From: an uncultured Thiodictyon sp.
GTDB taxonomy: Bacteria; Pseudomonadota; Gammaproteobacteria; Chromatiales; Chromatiaceae
Length of the DNA stretch: 36,481 bases
NCBI RefSeq assembly: GCF_903946935.1
Contig: NZ_CAJAXH010000106.1
Span: forward strand, 1 to 36,481
Direction: 5' to 3'
Position numbers and translations under genes: made by a program
The notes under the pieces: generated by a model
Database searches by the model: none
What the model was told of the DNA's origin: nothing
What the model saw: only the letters and a program-made list of their open reading frames with translations
In this document: one piece after another, positions 1 through 8,438 of the stretch
Layout of the letters: the number at the start of each line of letters is the position of its first letter
Numbering within the stretch: the first letter of the stretch is position 1

Positions 1-1169
1 ACGCCGGCGCCGACGGTACGGCCACCCTCGCGGATGGCGAAACGCAGGCCCTCTTCCATGGCAATCGGGTTGATCAGCTTGATCACCATCTTCACGTTAT
101 CCCCCGGCATCACCATCTCAATGCCTTCCGGCAGGGTGCAGGCACCCGTGACGTCGGTGGTGCGGAAGTAAAACTGCGGACGGTACCCATTGAAGAACGG
201 GGTATGACGCCCGCCCTCTTCCTTGGACAGAATGTACACTTCGGCCTCGAAGTGGGTGTGCGGGTTGATGCTCTTGGGCTTGGCCAGGACCTGACCGCGC
301 TCCACATCCTCACGCTTGGTGCCGCGCAGCAACACACCGATGTTGTCACCGGCCTGCCCCTGATCGAGCAGCTTGCGGAACATCTCAACGCCAGTGCAGA
401 TGGTCTTGGTGGTGTTGTGGATGCCGACGATCTCGACCTCCTCACCCACCTTGACGATCCCGCGCTCAACCCGGCCGGTGACCACCGTACCACGACCGGA
501 GATCGAGAACACGTCCTCGATCGGCATCAGGAAGGCGCCGTCGATGGCACGCTCAGGCTGCGGGATGTAGGTGTCGATCGCGTCCATCAAGCGGTCGATG
601 GACTGCGTACCGTATTCGGAATCCTGGCCTTCCATCGCCAGCTTGGCCGAACCGATGATGATCGGGGTGTCGTCGCCGGGGAAGTCGTAGCTGGACAGGA
701 GCTCACGCACCTCCAGTTCCACGAGCTCCAACAGCTCCGCATCGTCGACCATGTCGGCCTTGTTCATGAATACGACAATATAGGGCACACCGACCTGACG
801 CGCCAGCAGGATGTGCTCACGGGTCTGCGGCATGGGGCCGTCGGCCGCCGACACCACCAGAATGGCGCCGTCCATTTGCGCCGCGCCGGTGATCATGTTC
901 TTCACATAATCGGCGTGTCCCGGGCAGTCCACGTGGGCATAGTGGCGGGCCTTGGTCTCGTATTCGACGTGCGCCGTGGCGATCGTGATGCCGCGCTCGC
1001 GCTCCTCAGGGGCGTTGTCAATCTGGTCATAGGCACGCGCCACGCCGCCAAACTTCTTGGCCTGGTGCATGGTGATCGCGGCCGTGAGCGTGGTCTTGCC
1101 ATGGTCCACGTGCCCGATCGTGCCGACATTCAAGTGCGGCTTGGTGCGCGAAAATTTTTCTTTGGACAT
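1..1169 (-). CDS. tuf: Elongation factor Tu (3' end cut by window edge)
   Basis: EF-Tu is the GTPase that brings aminoacyl-tRNA to the ribosome. Reading the minus strand from the ATG at 1169 gives [20 protein letters not shown], then the G1 motif GHVDHGKTT, the G3 motif DCPGHADY, the G4 motif NKAD and the G5 motif GSAK. The last residues in view are GRTVGAGV, so only about six C-terminal residues and the stop lie outside (389 codons seen; the family has about 394-396). A GGAGAG Shine-Dalgarno sits just upstream of the ATG. The gene follows the Tyr-Gly-Thr tRNA cluster on the same strand, as tufB does in many gammaproteobacteria, and is probably co-transcribed with it from the promoter at 1708-1736. 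Identification is secure; which of two possible tuf copies this is cannot be told. Confidence 0.98.
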   Translation of the reverse strand, partial: MSKEKFSRTKPHLNVGTIGHVDHGKTTLTAAITMHQAKKFGGVARAYDQIDNAPEERERGITIATAHVEYETKARHYAHVDCPGHADYVKNMITGAAQMDGAILVVSAADGPMPQTREHILLARQVGVPYIVVFMNKADMVDDAELLELVELEVRELLSSYDFPGDDTPIIIGSAKLAMEGQDSEYGTQSIDRLMDAIDTYIPQPERAIDGAFLMPIEDVFSISGRGTVVTGRVERGIVKVGEEVEIVGIHNTTKTICTGVEMFRKLLDQGQAGDNIGVLLRGTKREDVERGQVLAKPKSINPHTHFEAEVYILSKEEGGRHTPFFNGYRPQFYFRTTDVTGACTLPEGIEMVMPGDNVKMVIKLINPIAMEEGLRFAIREGGRTVGAG

Positions 1170-1288
1170 GAACTGCTCTCCGCCTAGTTCTGAAGGGCAA
1201 GGGTCAAAAGGCCAAGCCTTAAACAGTTAAGGACCAGGCTCGGGCAACAACATCAAGCCGACCGGCAACCGCACCGGCTACGTTAATT

Positions 1289-1364
1289 TGGAGCCCATGA
1301 TCGGAGTCGAACCGATGACCTCACCCTTACCAAGGGTGTGCTCTACCAACTGAGCTACATGGGC
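1289..1364 (-). tRNA. tRNA-Thr (GGT)
   Basis: The minus strand folds as a full cloverleaf. The acceptor arm GCCCATG pairs with CATGGGC, the D-arm is GCTCAGTTGGTAGAGC, the anticodon stem CACCC/GGGTG encloses loop TTGGTAA with anticodon GGT, and the T-loop is TTCGACT. CCA is encoded. It is the last tRNA before tuf. Confidence 0.97.
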
Positions 1365-1428
1365 AAAACTGCTAACATCCGGCAGCGGCAGCGGGCAACA
1401 TTGCTGGCCTCTGTCGCGCCTGTTCAAT

Positions 1429-1502
<74 letters not shown>

Positions 1503-1608
1503 GTGGCACCCTGATGGCCGCGCGGATCGTCCGGCCACCGCTTACCGAAAACTACCATCGTCTAAGCCGTACGCATCGAGCAATACCGCCCGGCTTAGTT
1601 CCGTAAAA

Positions 1609-1693
1609 TGGTGGAGGGGGGAGGATTCGAACCTCCGAAGGCTGAGCCGTCAGATTTACAGTCTGATCCCTTTGACCGCTCGGGAACCCCTCC
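1609..1693 (-). tRNA. tRNA-Tyr (GTA)
   Basis: Minus-strand class II tRNA of 85 bases with a long variable arm. The acceptor GGAGGGG pairs with CCCCTCC, the anticodon loop CTGTAAA carries GTA, and CCA is encoded. It is the promoter-proximal tRNA of the cluster. Confidence 0.97.
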
Positions 1694-1707
1694 GAATCGA
1701 GCGACGC

Positions 1708-1736
1708 AGTATAGAGGGCGCTGAGGGGTACGTCAA
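1708..1736 (-). promoter_or_regulatory. Sigma-70 promoter of the tRNA-tuf operon
   Basis: On the minus strand a -35 box TTGACG (1736-1731) and a -10 box TATACT (1713-1708) are separated by exactly 17 bases. The stretch after the -10 is GC-rich (GCGTCGCTCG), like the discriminator of stringently controlled stable-RNA promoters. The first tRNA base is 15 bases below the -10, so the 5' leader is very short. Confidence 0.85.
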
Positions 1737-1927
1737 GCCGAGTTTGACCGACACGGACTCTGGCGGGAGAACTGGTATATTTCAGTCCCCGGGTGGGGCG
1801 CGCGTGACCGTTTAGGGTGCGCCATGTTTGGCGTTGGCTGGCTTGGGCCCGCGGGGCGGGGGCTTGCGGGGTCTGGCAAATCCGCCGAAAAAAATTCTAA
1901 CTCAATGAAAAAACGTGGGAGTCTCCG

Positions 1928-3265
1928 ATGGATGTGACGATATTCGGCAGCGGTTATGTCGGTCTGGTGACGGGGGTCTGCCTCGCCGAGGTGGGCAACA
2001 ACGTGCTCTGCATCGACGTCGACCCGCACAAGATCGAGCTGCTCAATAGCGGCGGGGTGCCGATCTTCGAGCCTGGGCTGGACGATATGATCCAGCAAAA
2101 CCGCGCCGCCGGGCGCCTGAGATTTTCCACCGATGCCGCGGCCGGGGTGCGCCACGGCCTCTTTCAGTTCATCGCCGTGGGCACGCCGCCGGACGAGGAC
2201 GGGTCCGCGGACCTCCAGTATGTATTGGCGGTCGCCCGCACCATCGGCGAGCACCTGGACTCCTACCGGATCGTCGTCGACAAGTCGACCGTCCCGGTCG
2301 GCACCGCGGACAAGGTGGCCGCGCGGATCGCCGAGACCCTGGCGGAGCGCGGGGTGGCGGGGGACTATGACGTGGTGTCCAACCCCGAGTTCCTGAAAGA
2401 GGGTGCCGCCATCGAGGACTTCATGCGGCCGGATCGGATCATCGTCGGCACCGACAACCCCCGTACCGGCGAGTTGCTACGCGCCCTCTATGCCCCGTTC
2501 AACCGTAGTCATGATCGGGTCATGGTGATGGATGTGCGCTCGGCCGAGCTGACCAAATACGCCGCCAACGCGATGCTTGCCACCAAGATCAGCTTCATGA
2601 ACGAACTGTCGAACATTGCCGAGGCGGTCGGCGCGGACATCGAGCAGGTCCGGGTCGGGATGGGCTCAGACCCGCGTATCGGCTACCAGTTCATTTACCC
2701 CGGGTGCGGCTACGGCGGCTCCTGTTTCCCGAAGGATGTCCGTGCCCTGGAGCGCACGGCCCGCGCCCTGGGCTACCAGGCCGAGTTGTTGCAAGCGGTC
2801 GAGGCGGTCAATTTCCGCCAGAAGGAGGTCCTGTTCAAGAAGATATCGGACCATTTCGGCGGCGACCTCAAGGGTCGCACCATCGCCCTCTGGGGGCTGT
2901 CATTCAAGCCGAACACGGACGACATGCGCGAGGCCTCCAGCCGCACCCTGATGGAGGCCCTGTGGGCCGCCGGGGCCCAGGTGCGCGCCTTCGACCCGGT
3001 CGCGATGGAGGAGACCCGGCGGATCTATGGCGACCGCCCCGATCTCACCCTGGCCAAGGACGCCATGCTGGCGCTCGCCGGGGCCGACGCCCTGGCGATC
3101 CTCACCGAGTGGAGCCAGTTCCGCAGCCCGAGCTTCGCGGCCATCAAGGCGGCGCTCAAACACCCGGTGATCTTCGACGGTCGCAACATCCTCGACCCTC
3201 GCCTGGCCGCGGCCGCCGGACTGACCTACCTCTCCATCGGACGCGCACCGGCCACGCCGGACTGA
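1928..3265 (+). CDS. ugd: UDP-glucose 6-dehydrogenase
   Basis: This NAD-dependent enzyme oxidises UDP-glucose to UDP-glucuronate in two steps, supplying precursors for capsule, exopolysaccharide or lipid A sugars. The 445-residue length is normal for the family. The N-terminal Rossmann motif is [10 protein letters not shown], the linker Lys is in NPEFLKEG (about K157), and the catalytic Cys is C266 in [12 protein letters not shown]. The C-terminal domain has [14 protein letters not shown]. The ATG at 1928 is preceded by GTGGGAG. The gene is monocistronic: a 124-bp palindromic element starts 44 bases after the stop. No other sugar-nucleotide genes are adjacent, so its specific polysaccharide pathway cannot be read from context. 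Confidence 0.97.
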   Translation: MDVTIFGSGYVGLVTGVCLAEVGNNVLCIDVDPHKIELLNSGGVPIFEPGLDDMIQQNRAAGRLRFSTDAAAGVRHGLFQFIAVGTPPDEDGSADLQYVLAVARTIGEHLDSYRIVVDKSTVPVGTADKVAARIAETLAERGVAGDYDVVSNPEFLKEGAAIEDFMRPDRIIVGTDNPRTGELLRALYAPFNRSHDRVMVMDVRSAELTKYAANAMLATKISFMNELSNIAEAVGADIEQVRVGMGSDPRIGYQFIYPGCGYGGSCFPKDVRALERTARALGYQAELLQAVEAVNFRQKEVLFKKISDHFGGDLKGRTIALWGLSFKPNTDDMREASSRTLMEALWAAGAQVRAFDPVAMEETRRIYGDRPDLTLAKDAMLALAGADALAILTEWSQFRSPSFAAIKAALKHPVIFDGRNILDPRLAAAAGLTYLSIGRAPATPD

Positions 3266-3308
3266 CCCCCTCCGGATTTTCCGTTCACCCGTCGACCGTT
3301 CGACCAGC

Positions 3309-3432
3309 GGCCTCGATCAAGATTCCGGCCACTTGGGTTCGCCCGGTGCGTAGTCAGGCCATCTTGGCCTGACACCGTCAGGGCTGGAAGCCCTGACTAC
3401 GCACGCCGCTGGCCGGGATTATGATCGAGGCC
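3309..3432. repeat. Nested palindromic element, copy A (124 bp)
   Basis: Outer arms GGCCTCGATCA...CCGGCCA and TGGCCGG...TGATCGAGGCC face each other. Inside is a second pair, GTGCGTAGTCAG / CTGACTACGCAC, which itself encloses two short hairpins (GCCATCTTGGC and AGGGCTGGAAGCCCT). The result is a branched cruciform. A second copy at 14196-14319 differs at only two positions by my reading. No gene is visible inside. Confidence 0.9.
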
Positions 3433-3443
3433 CGACCAGCTCA

Positions 3444-3477
<34 letters not shown>

Positions 3478-3527
3478 ACAGCTCAGGGCGAACGGAAAAT
3501 TTCTAATCTAAATCAGGAAGTCGATCG

Positions 3528-3673
3528 CGCCAAGGCGCCAAGGCGCCAAGAAAAATCAAGAGCCTGTGGGCAGCATCCGAAGCGCCCGACGGGTGAGTCG
3601 CGAAGCGGCGATAGCGCATTGAAAACCCTTGGCGAGCTTGGCGCCTTGGCGTGAGAACCGCTCTTTCTAGGTT
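3528..3673. repeat. CGCCAAGG-type inverted repeat, copy 1
   Basis: The left arm has the unit CGCCAAGG repeated (3528-3553) and the right arm CTTGGCGAGCTTGGCGCCTT with its extension (3628-3651) is its inverse. The element is followed by a tail, GTGAGAACCGCTCTTTCTAG, that also occurs alone at 17462-17481. A cleaner copy lies at 22619-22747. Between 3433 and 3527 there is only a short run of CTCCGCT units (about 3445-3476). No gene between 3266 and 3891 is convincing. Confidence 0.75.
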
Positions 3674-3891
3674 TAACGATGGCAGTGGCCTTTGAGGCTG
3701 GGAAACGGCCGCATCGCCGCCTCGTGGCCCGCCGGCACCATCATGCGATTCACGGGTCGGCGCCCTGGTCACTGATAATCGTCAAGCCAGATATCGCTCA
3801 TTGTGCAAAGTTTGTGATAGATTTCCCCGGCCCAAAAAAATCGACAGCACGCCCTGAGGGCGCCGCTGCATCACACTACCGGGGGGACCCC

Positions 3892-5364
3892 ATGTCTTTG
3901 TCCAGAATCTCAGCCGTCTCGCTCGGACTCGGCTGCGCGCTTGCAGTCACCGGCGCCCAGGCCACCAACGGCTACATGTCCCACGCCTATTCCCCCGCGG
4001 CCAAGGCGATGGCCGGCGCGGGCGAGGCAACCTTGGCCCTGGATAGCCTGAGCATCGTCGGCAACCCGGCCACCCTCGCCAAGCTCGGGCGCCGCCTGGA
4101 CCTGGGCCTCGCCTGGTTCAGCCCGTCGCGCAAATACCAGGGCGTTGCGCCCAATGCGGCCACCGGCGCCTACGCGCCGATCGGCAGCGGTAGCGGCACC
4201 GGCAGTGTCACGAGCCAAAACGACAATTTTCTGATACCCAGTTTCGGCTACGTCCATCCCTTGGACGCCAAGAGCGCCGTCGGCCTGGCGCTCTTCGGCA
4301 ACGGCGGTATGAACACCGACTACCGTAGCGGCGATACCCTGTTCAACCTCGGTACCTACGGCGGCAACAACGGCTGCGCCAATCCGCCCCATAATCCGGG
4401 CGTCCCGTGCGGTGCTCAGGTTGCGGGGACCAGCCTGCTGGGCGGCGGCAACACCGGCGTCAACCTGTCGCAGTTGGGCATTGCCCTGGGCTATGGCCGC
4501 CGGGTCATGGACAACCTCTCGCTCGGCGCGAGCCTGCTCATCGGCTATCAAACGATCGAGGTACGCGGCGCTGGCGCCTTCCAGGGATTCACCCAGGCCT
4601 TCACCCAGAGCATGATCGCCAACGGCGGCCGGAGCGCCGCATCGCCCGCCAACCTAACCAACCGAGGTGTAGATTCCGCTTGGGGGGCCGGGCTCCAGCT
4701 CGGCGCGCTGTGGGACATCACCCCCCAGTGGACGCTGGGGCTGTCCTTGCGCTCTAAGACTTACATGAGTAAGTTCAAGAAATATTCCGACCTGTTGGCC
4801 GAGGGGGGCGACCTGGATGTCCCGGCTTCCGGGGTCATCGGTCTGGCCTTCAAGCCGAACAACCGGCTCACCCTGGCCCTGGACGTGCAGCAGATCTGGT
4901 ATAGCGACGTGCCCGCCATCGGCAACCGCAACCAGTTGGCCCAGCGGTGCGATGTCAACGCCGCCTTCGGGCCCACCGCCTCCGGTTCCACCTACAACCC
5001 GAGCTATTGCCTGGGCGGGAGCAACGGTGCCGGTTTCGGCTGGCGCGACATGACCATCCTGAAACTCGGTGTGCAATATGCCGTGACCGACACCCTGACC
5101 CTGCGCGCCGGCTACAGCCACGGCAACCAGATCGTCAGGAGTCAGGAGATCGCCTTCAACACCCTGACCCCTGCGGTGATCCAGGACCACTGGACCCTGG
5201 GTGCCACCTACCGCCTGCGCAAGCAATACGAGCTGACCTTCTGGGGCATGTATGCCCCCGAGCGGAGCGTCAGCGGCCCCGGCGCCTTCACTGGGACCCA
5301 ATCCGCCTCGATCTCCATGTCGCAGTTCGAACTCGGCCTGAGCTTCGGCTGGCTGATCGACTGA
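3892..5364 (+). CDS. OmpP1/FadL/TodX-family outer membrane protein
   Basis: FadL-type 14-strand barrels carry hydrophobic substrates such as fatty acids or aromatics across the outer membrane. The 490-residue product begins with a Sec signal peptide ending about GAQA (residue 24). The mature N-terminus TNGYMSHAYSPAAKAMAGAG is the family's typical start, followed by LALDSLSIVGNPATLAKLG. The rest is a Gly/aromatic-rich beta pattern, and the chain ends with ISMSQFELGLSFGWLID, a barrel closing strand. The frame is open further upstream (to 3679), but the signal peptide begins at the ATG at 3892, preceded by GGGGGG. It has no operon partners. The substrate cannot be inferred. A hairpin CTCATCGG/CCGATGAG at 5393-5409 lies just after the stop but has no T-run. 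Confidence 0.92.
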   Translation: MSLSRISAVSLGLGCALAVTGAQATNGYMSHAYSPAAKAMAGAGEATLALDSLSIVGNPATLAKLGRRLDLGLAWFSPSRKYQGVAPNAATGAYAPIGSGSGTGSVTSQNDNFLIPSFGYVHPLDAKSAVGLALFGNGGMNTDYRSGDTLFNLGTYGGNNGCANPPHNPGVPCGAQVAGTSLLGGGNTGVNLSQLGIALGYGRRVMDNLSLGASLLIGYQTIEVRGAGAFQGFTQAFTQSMIANGGRSAASPANLTNRGVDSAWGAGLQLGALWDITPQWTLGLSLRSKTYMSKFKKYSDLLAEGGDLDVPASGVIGLAFKPNNRLTLALDVQQIWYSDVPAIGNRNQLAQRCDVNAAFGPTASGSTYNPSYCLGGSNGAGFGWRDMTILKLGVQYAVTDTLTLRAGYSHGNQIVRSQEIAFNTLTPAVIQDHWTLGATYRLRKQYELTFWGMYAPERSVSGPGAFTGTQSASISMSQFELGLSFGWLID

Positions 5365-5554
5365 CCCACCGCGCCTGACCCACTCATCGGGGGCGCGGCC
5401 ACCGATGAGAGGGTGATTTCCATGTCCCAAATCGCCAACGAATCGCATCGAATTGCGCAAGGCCGACCGACTCCAGCGAGCAACGGGCGGACTCCCCGCC
5501 TGGATTGTGCCCTTCAGTCTTGGTGACCACTCGGCCATCGGCCCTGCGGGGCTA

Positions 5555-5614
5555 CCCGTCGCGGCCTGGGGGCCGCTCCTACACCCGTAGGAGCGGCCCC
5601 CAGGCCGCGACGGG
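5555..5614. repeat. Perfect 28-bp-arm hairpin (GGAGCGGCC family)
   Basis: Arms at 5555-5582 and 5587-5614 are exact reverse complements over 28 bases with a 4-base loop ACCC. The core is GTAGGAGCGGCCCCCAGGCC. The same core recurs at 7830-7883, 17226-17273 (plus 17400-17413) and as a half copy at 35662-35688. It resembles intergenic REP-type repeats. In the surrounding stretch 5365-5730, the only other recognisable piece is ATGTCCCAAATCGCCAACGA at 5422, a scrap of the start seen in the Rpn-type remnants at 5761 and 7426. Confidence 0.9.
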
Positions 5615-5730
5615 TGCGAGCAGGGTGGTCGGAAGAATGACCAAGGCTCTGTCTACAGTGGTGCGACCCTCGGCAACCGCACATCCACCTCGGGAACGAA
5701 CGACAATGGGCAGGCGCCTCGGATCATCGA

Positions 5731-6033
5731 GCGTTTGAACACTGGCAAGAGGACCAGACCATGTCTCAAATCGCAAACGAACCCGTGCGCGCCGCACTGG
5801 ACAAGCTCAGACACCTGAGCGCCGACGCCGAGACCCGCCGGCTCGCCTTCGTGCGCGAGCGGGCGCTGCACGACGAGCGTAGTTTGCTCAAGGACGCACG
5901 GGAGGAAGGCAGGGAAGAATGCATGGAAAAAGGCAAACTCGAAGGCAAGCGCGAAGGTCTCGAAGAGGCCGTGGCTCGGCTGGTTCAGAAGGGGATGAGC
6001 GAACGCCAGGCCCGGGAGCTCCTGGGCCTCTGA
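5731..6033 (+). pseudogene. C-terminal remnant of an Rpn/PD-(D/E)XK transposase-like gene
   Basis: The ATG at 5761 opens a 90-residue frame (MSQIANEPVRAALDKLRHLS...). The reading frame continues in phase upstream as AFEHWQEDQT from 5731, as it would inside a longer protein. In Rpn-type proteins (PF12784-like, 'recombination-promoting nuclease/putative transposase') this stretch follows the nuclease core. It has a charged region ARERALHDE-like and a run of EGREE/EGK repeats, then ends VQKGMSERQARELLGL. The nuclease core and N-terminus are missing. A near-identical start occurs in the remnant at 7426. Inferred to be non-functional, though a short protein from the ATG is possible. Confidence 0.75.
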
Positions 6034-6107
6034 GTCACGGGTCGCAGGGCGCGCCGGGAAGCGGCGCTGGGGAGCCAGGAAAATCTGACGAAGAAAAATC
6101 GTTGTCC

Positions 6108-6217
6108 GTCCCCATTATCCGCCTCCCCATTATCCGCCATTATCCGTCGTCCCCATTATCCGTCCCCATTATCCTTCGTCCCCATTATCCTTCATTATCC
6201 GCTGTCCCCGTTATCCG
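6108..6217. repeat. ATTATCC short-repeat cluster
   Basis: Seven ATTATCC and one GTTATCC are spread over about 110 bases, mostly within units like TCCCCATTATCCG, with irregular spacing of 10-17 bases. The cluster directly abuts the stop codon of the minus-strand Rpn-like gene (6219). Spacing is too irregular and units too short for a CRISPR array. Confidence 0.8.
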
Positions 6218-6218
6218 C

Positions 6219-7199
6219 TTATTCCGGCCCAAATACCGCGTCCAGGGTCGACGCCGTCACCCCCCGCTGGAACCAGATCGCCAACTGCGCCGAGTCGGCC
6301 CCCGCCAGCCGCGCCACCGCCGACGCCGGTAGCGACCCAAAGCGCCCCATCAGCAATTGCTCCAGCAATTCGCGTTGGGCCTCTTGGCGACCTTCTTGGC
6401 GGCCTTTTTGAATACCGATGCGTTCAGCAGTGGTCACGTATTGCATGTGCGCTGCCTCCTCAATGGTCTGGATATAACGGTGGTAATCTTCTTCCAAGGC
6501 ATCGGGTAACGCCAACACCCAGTCGATAAAGGCATAGAGGCTCAAGATGTCCTCTCGCTCCAACCCCCGCCGATATAACCGGCGGGTCAAGCCGATCTTG
6601 CGTTCGAGCCGGGCGGAGGGGTCGCGACGGGTGGCCGTCGCCGCCAATTGTGCCAAGACCACCAGCGCAAAGGGATTCTCGCTGACTTCCAGTTCGGTGA
6701 GCCGATCGCGATAGTCCAACAACTTGACGCAGGGAAACTCCAAGAGCGCCCGGCAACCCCACAACTCATGCTCGTAATGGTCGGGACGCCATTCGGGATA
6801 ATCGTCCGCCAACACCACGAGGGTCGCTACCGGGCGGTTATACCGATCCATCAGCCGCGAATGGTAGCTGTAAAGGCGTCGCGCGAAACTCCCCTCCCGG
6901 TTGCCCTGAATCTCAGTGTGGATCAACACCCAGGTTTCATCCCCACTGCGCCGCCATACTTTGATCAGCTTGTCGACATGCCGACGCCCCACGACCGCCC
7001 GGCGCGTGACCTTCTGCAGCTCTTTGTCGAGAAATTCATACCCACGCGACCACTCGATGTCGGCAGCGGCCCGCGGAAAGAAAAACTCGATAAACTGCCG
7101 GTGCCAGCGATCAAGCACCTCTTTCCACGGCGAATCGTAGTCGTCGCGCTGCACCGCGGTTGAGCGAGCGTCGTTCTTGGGGGCGAGGCGGTCGGGCAT
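6219..7199 (-). CDS. Rpn-family PD-(D/E)XK nuclease / transposase-like protein
   Basis: The 326-residue product looks intact. After a variable start comes SPWKEVLDRWHRQFIEFFFP, then IEWSRGYEFLDKELQKV and the core RHVDKLIKVWR...TWVLIHTEIQG, the pattern of the PD-(D/E)XK fold used by the Rpn group. SFARRLYSYHSRLMDRYNRP follows. The C-terminus has KGRQEGRQEAQRELLEQLL and a DUF4351-like tail RFGSLPASAVARLAGADSAQ...TLDAVFGPE. E. coli Rpn proteins are DNA endonucleases that promote recA-independent recombination; that activity is assumed here, not shown. The same tail is attached to the broken gene at 7386-7782 on the other strand. No strong ribosome site precedes the ATG at 7199. Confidence 0.8.
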   Translation of the reverse strand: MPDRLAPKNDARSTAVQRDDYDSPWKEVLDRWHRQFIEFFFPRAAADIEWSRGYEFLDKELQKVTRRAVVGRRHVDKLIKVWRRSGDETWVLIHTEIQGNREGSFARRLYSYHSRLMDRYNRPVATLVVLADDYPEWRPDHYEHELWGCRALLEFPCVKLLDYRDRLTELEVSENPFALVVLAQLAATATRRDPSARLERKIGLTRRLYRRGLEREDILSLYAFIDWVLALPDALEEDYHRYIQTIEEAAHMQYVTTAERIGIQKGRQEGRQEAQRELLEQLLMGRFGSLPASAVARLAGADSAQLAIWFQRGVTASTLDAVFGPE

Positions 7200-7385
7200 G
7201 GTGGTCGGCGGCAGGCTGACTTTGAAAAATGCAGCTATTTGTGTAAAAAGCTTAACATTTGTTCATGAACTTGGTCAAACCGTCGCGCTCGCCGGTTGCC
7301 CTGGTTTCCACGCGCCGCGAACGGCGAGCGTCCAGGCGGGACAGGGTATCATGCGCCATCCGACGCCGCCTACCCCCGGGCCACC

Positions 7386-7782
7386 ATGATCGACCTTCTC
7401 GACCCCAAGAACGACTACGTCTTCAATGTCCCAAATCGCAAACGAACCTGTGCGCGCCGCGCTGGACAAGTTCAGACACCTGAGCGCCGACGCAGAGACC
7501 CGCCGGCTCGCTTTCATGCACGAGCGGGCGCCGCACGACGAGAGCAGTTTGCTCAAGGACGCACGGGAGGAAGGCATGCAAGAAGGCATGGAAAAGGGCA
7601 GGGAAGAAGGCCGTCAAGAGGCTCAGCGTGAATTGCTGGAGCAATTGCTGATGGTACGCTTTGGGTCATTACCGGTGCGGGCCGTAGCGCGGCTGGCGGG
7701 GGCCGACTCGGCGCAGTTGGCGGTTTGGTTCCAGCGCGGAGTGACGGCGTCGACCCTGGACGCAGTATTTGGGCCGGAATAA
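7386..7782 (+). pseudogene. Internally deleted Rpn-type gene
   Basis: The ATG at 7386 gives MIDLLDPKNDYVFN, the typical N-terminus of this family. It then joins directly, in another frame, to MSQIANEPVRAALDKF (ATG at 7426), the segment that normally follows the nuclease core. About 200 residues of core are absent and the join is out of phase (40 bases between the two ATGs). The distal part runs through REEGRQEAQREL and ends with the DUF4351-like tail TASTLDAVFGPE, nearly the same as in the gene at 6219-7199. The 118-residue frame from 7426 could still be translated. Confidence 0.8.
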
Positions 7783-7829
7783 ACCCTGCAACGGACAAGC
7801 GGCGGACTCGCCGCCGGAGTGTGCTACCC

Positions 7830-7883
7830 GTCGCGGCCTGGGGGCCGCTCCGACGGGGGTAGGAGCGGCCCCCAGGCCGCGAC
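7830..7883. repeat. GGAGCGGCC-family hairpin, second copy
   Basis: Arms GTCGCGGCCTGGGGGCCGCT+CC (7830-7851) and its exact complement (7862-7883) enclose a 10-base loop. It is the same family as 5555-5614 but with a diverged loop. Confidence 0.88.
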
Positions 7884-7913
7884 GCGTGCGAGCAGGGTGG
7901 CCGGAAGAAGGCA

Positions 7914-8051
7914 GAGGCGCTCCGCCAAACCGCGCTCAACTCGATTCGATCCAGCGGCTTCGACGACACCACCATTGCCGCGGCGACCGGGTTAAGCGTG
8001 GCTGACATTGGCGCACTGCGGCAACGGCTGGAGTCAACCGGGCATCGCTAA
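7914..8051 (+). pseudogene. Second Rpn-type C-terminal scrap
   Basis: An open frame without a start reads EALRQTALNSIRSSGFDDTT then IAAATGLSVADIGALRQRLE and ends STGHR at a TAA (8049-8051). The pattern 'aTGLsvadI..LR' is the short helix-turn-helix-like tail found at the end of many Rpn-type proteins. It follows the hairpin at 7830 and has no upstream part. Confidence 0.6.
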
Positions 8052-8108
8052 AGGTTGCAGGCGAGGCGAGGAAGCAAGAACATGTGCCCCGGAAGATCGA
8101 AGTCCCCA

Positions 8109-8178
8109 GTGGGGGCGGCTTCCAGCCGCGTTGCGACGCCGCGGCGCCCGGCGTCGTCGCGGCTGAAGCCGCTCCCAC
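8109..8178. repeat. GGAGCGGCTTCAGCC-family hairpin
   Basis: GTGGGGGCGGCTTCCAGCCG (from 8109) faces CGGCTGAAGCCGCTCCCAC (to 8178), with a GC-rich centre. It is a diverged member of the family seen perfectly at 15883-15956. The rest of 8179-8438 holds no gene that I can support. Confidence 0.75.
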
Positions 8179-8286
8179 GAGGGCGCTCCGGCGCGATTTT
8201 CGAGCCTCGACCGTTGGTTGCGGACGGGCCGCAACGATGGCGATGCTCAAGGCCGCGAAAAGTATTCTGTAGCACGCTCGGGGGGC

Positions 8287-8314
8287 TTGTTTTGTGACAG
8301 ACTTCATGTATAAA
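8287..8314 (+). promoter_or_regulatory. Possible promoter of the C25 protease gene
   Basis: TTGTTT (8287-8292) and TATAAA (8309-8314) are 16 bases apart in an AT-rich pocket about 125 bases before the GTG start at 8439. The -35 match is modest. Confidence 0.35.
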
Positions 8315-8438
8315 TATCAGCCCGCCTTGACTCAGGGCCGCTTGGGCGATGCCGTCCAGGGTCCTGAGGAGGCTCGGCGGCAACAAGGCGCACAACGGTC
8401 AACAAGATTTAAGATTTCGACGAGTTTAGGGGGGTATC

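Noticed and set aside
204-1187. 327-residue plus-strand open frame across the tuf gene
   Set aside because: It is the complement of a perfectly conserved EF-Tu reading frame and has the low-complexity composition typical of a shadow frame.
5393-5409. Rho-independent terminator after the FadL-type gene
   Set aside because: The hairpin is present but no T-run follows on the plus strand.
6108-6217. Possible CRISPR array
   Set aside because: Units are only 7-13 bases, spacing is irregular and there are no uniform spacers or cas genes.
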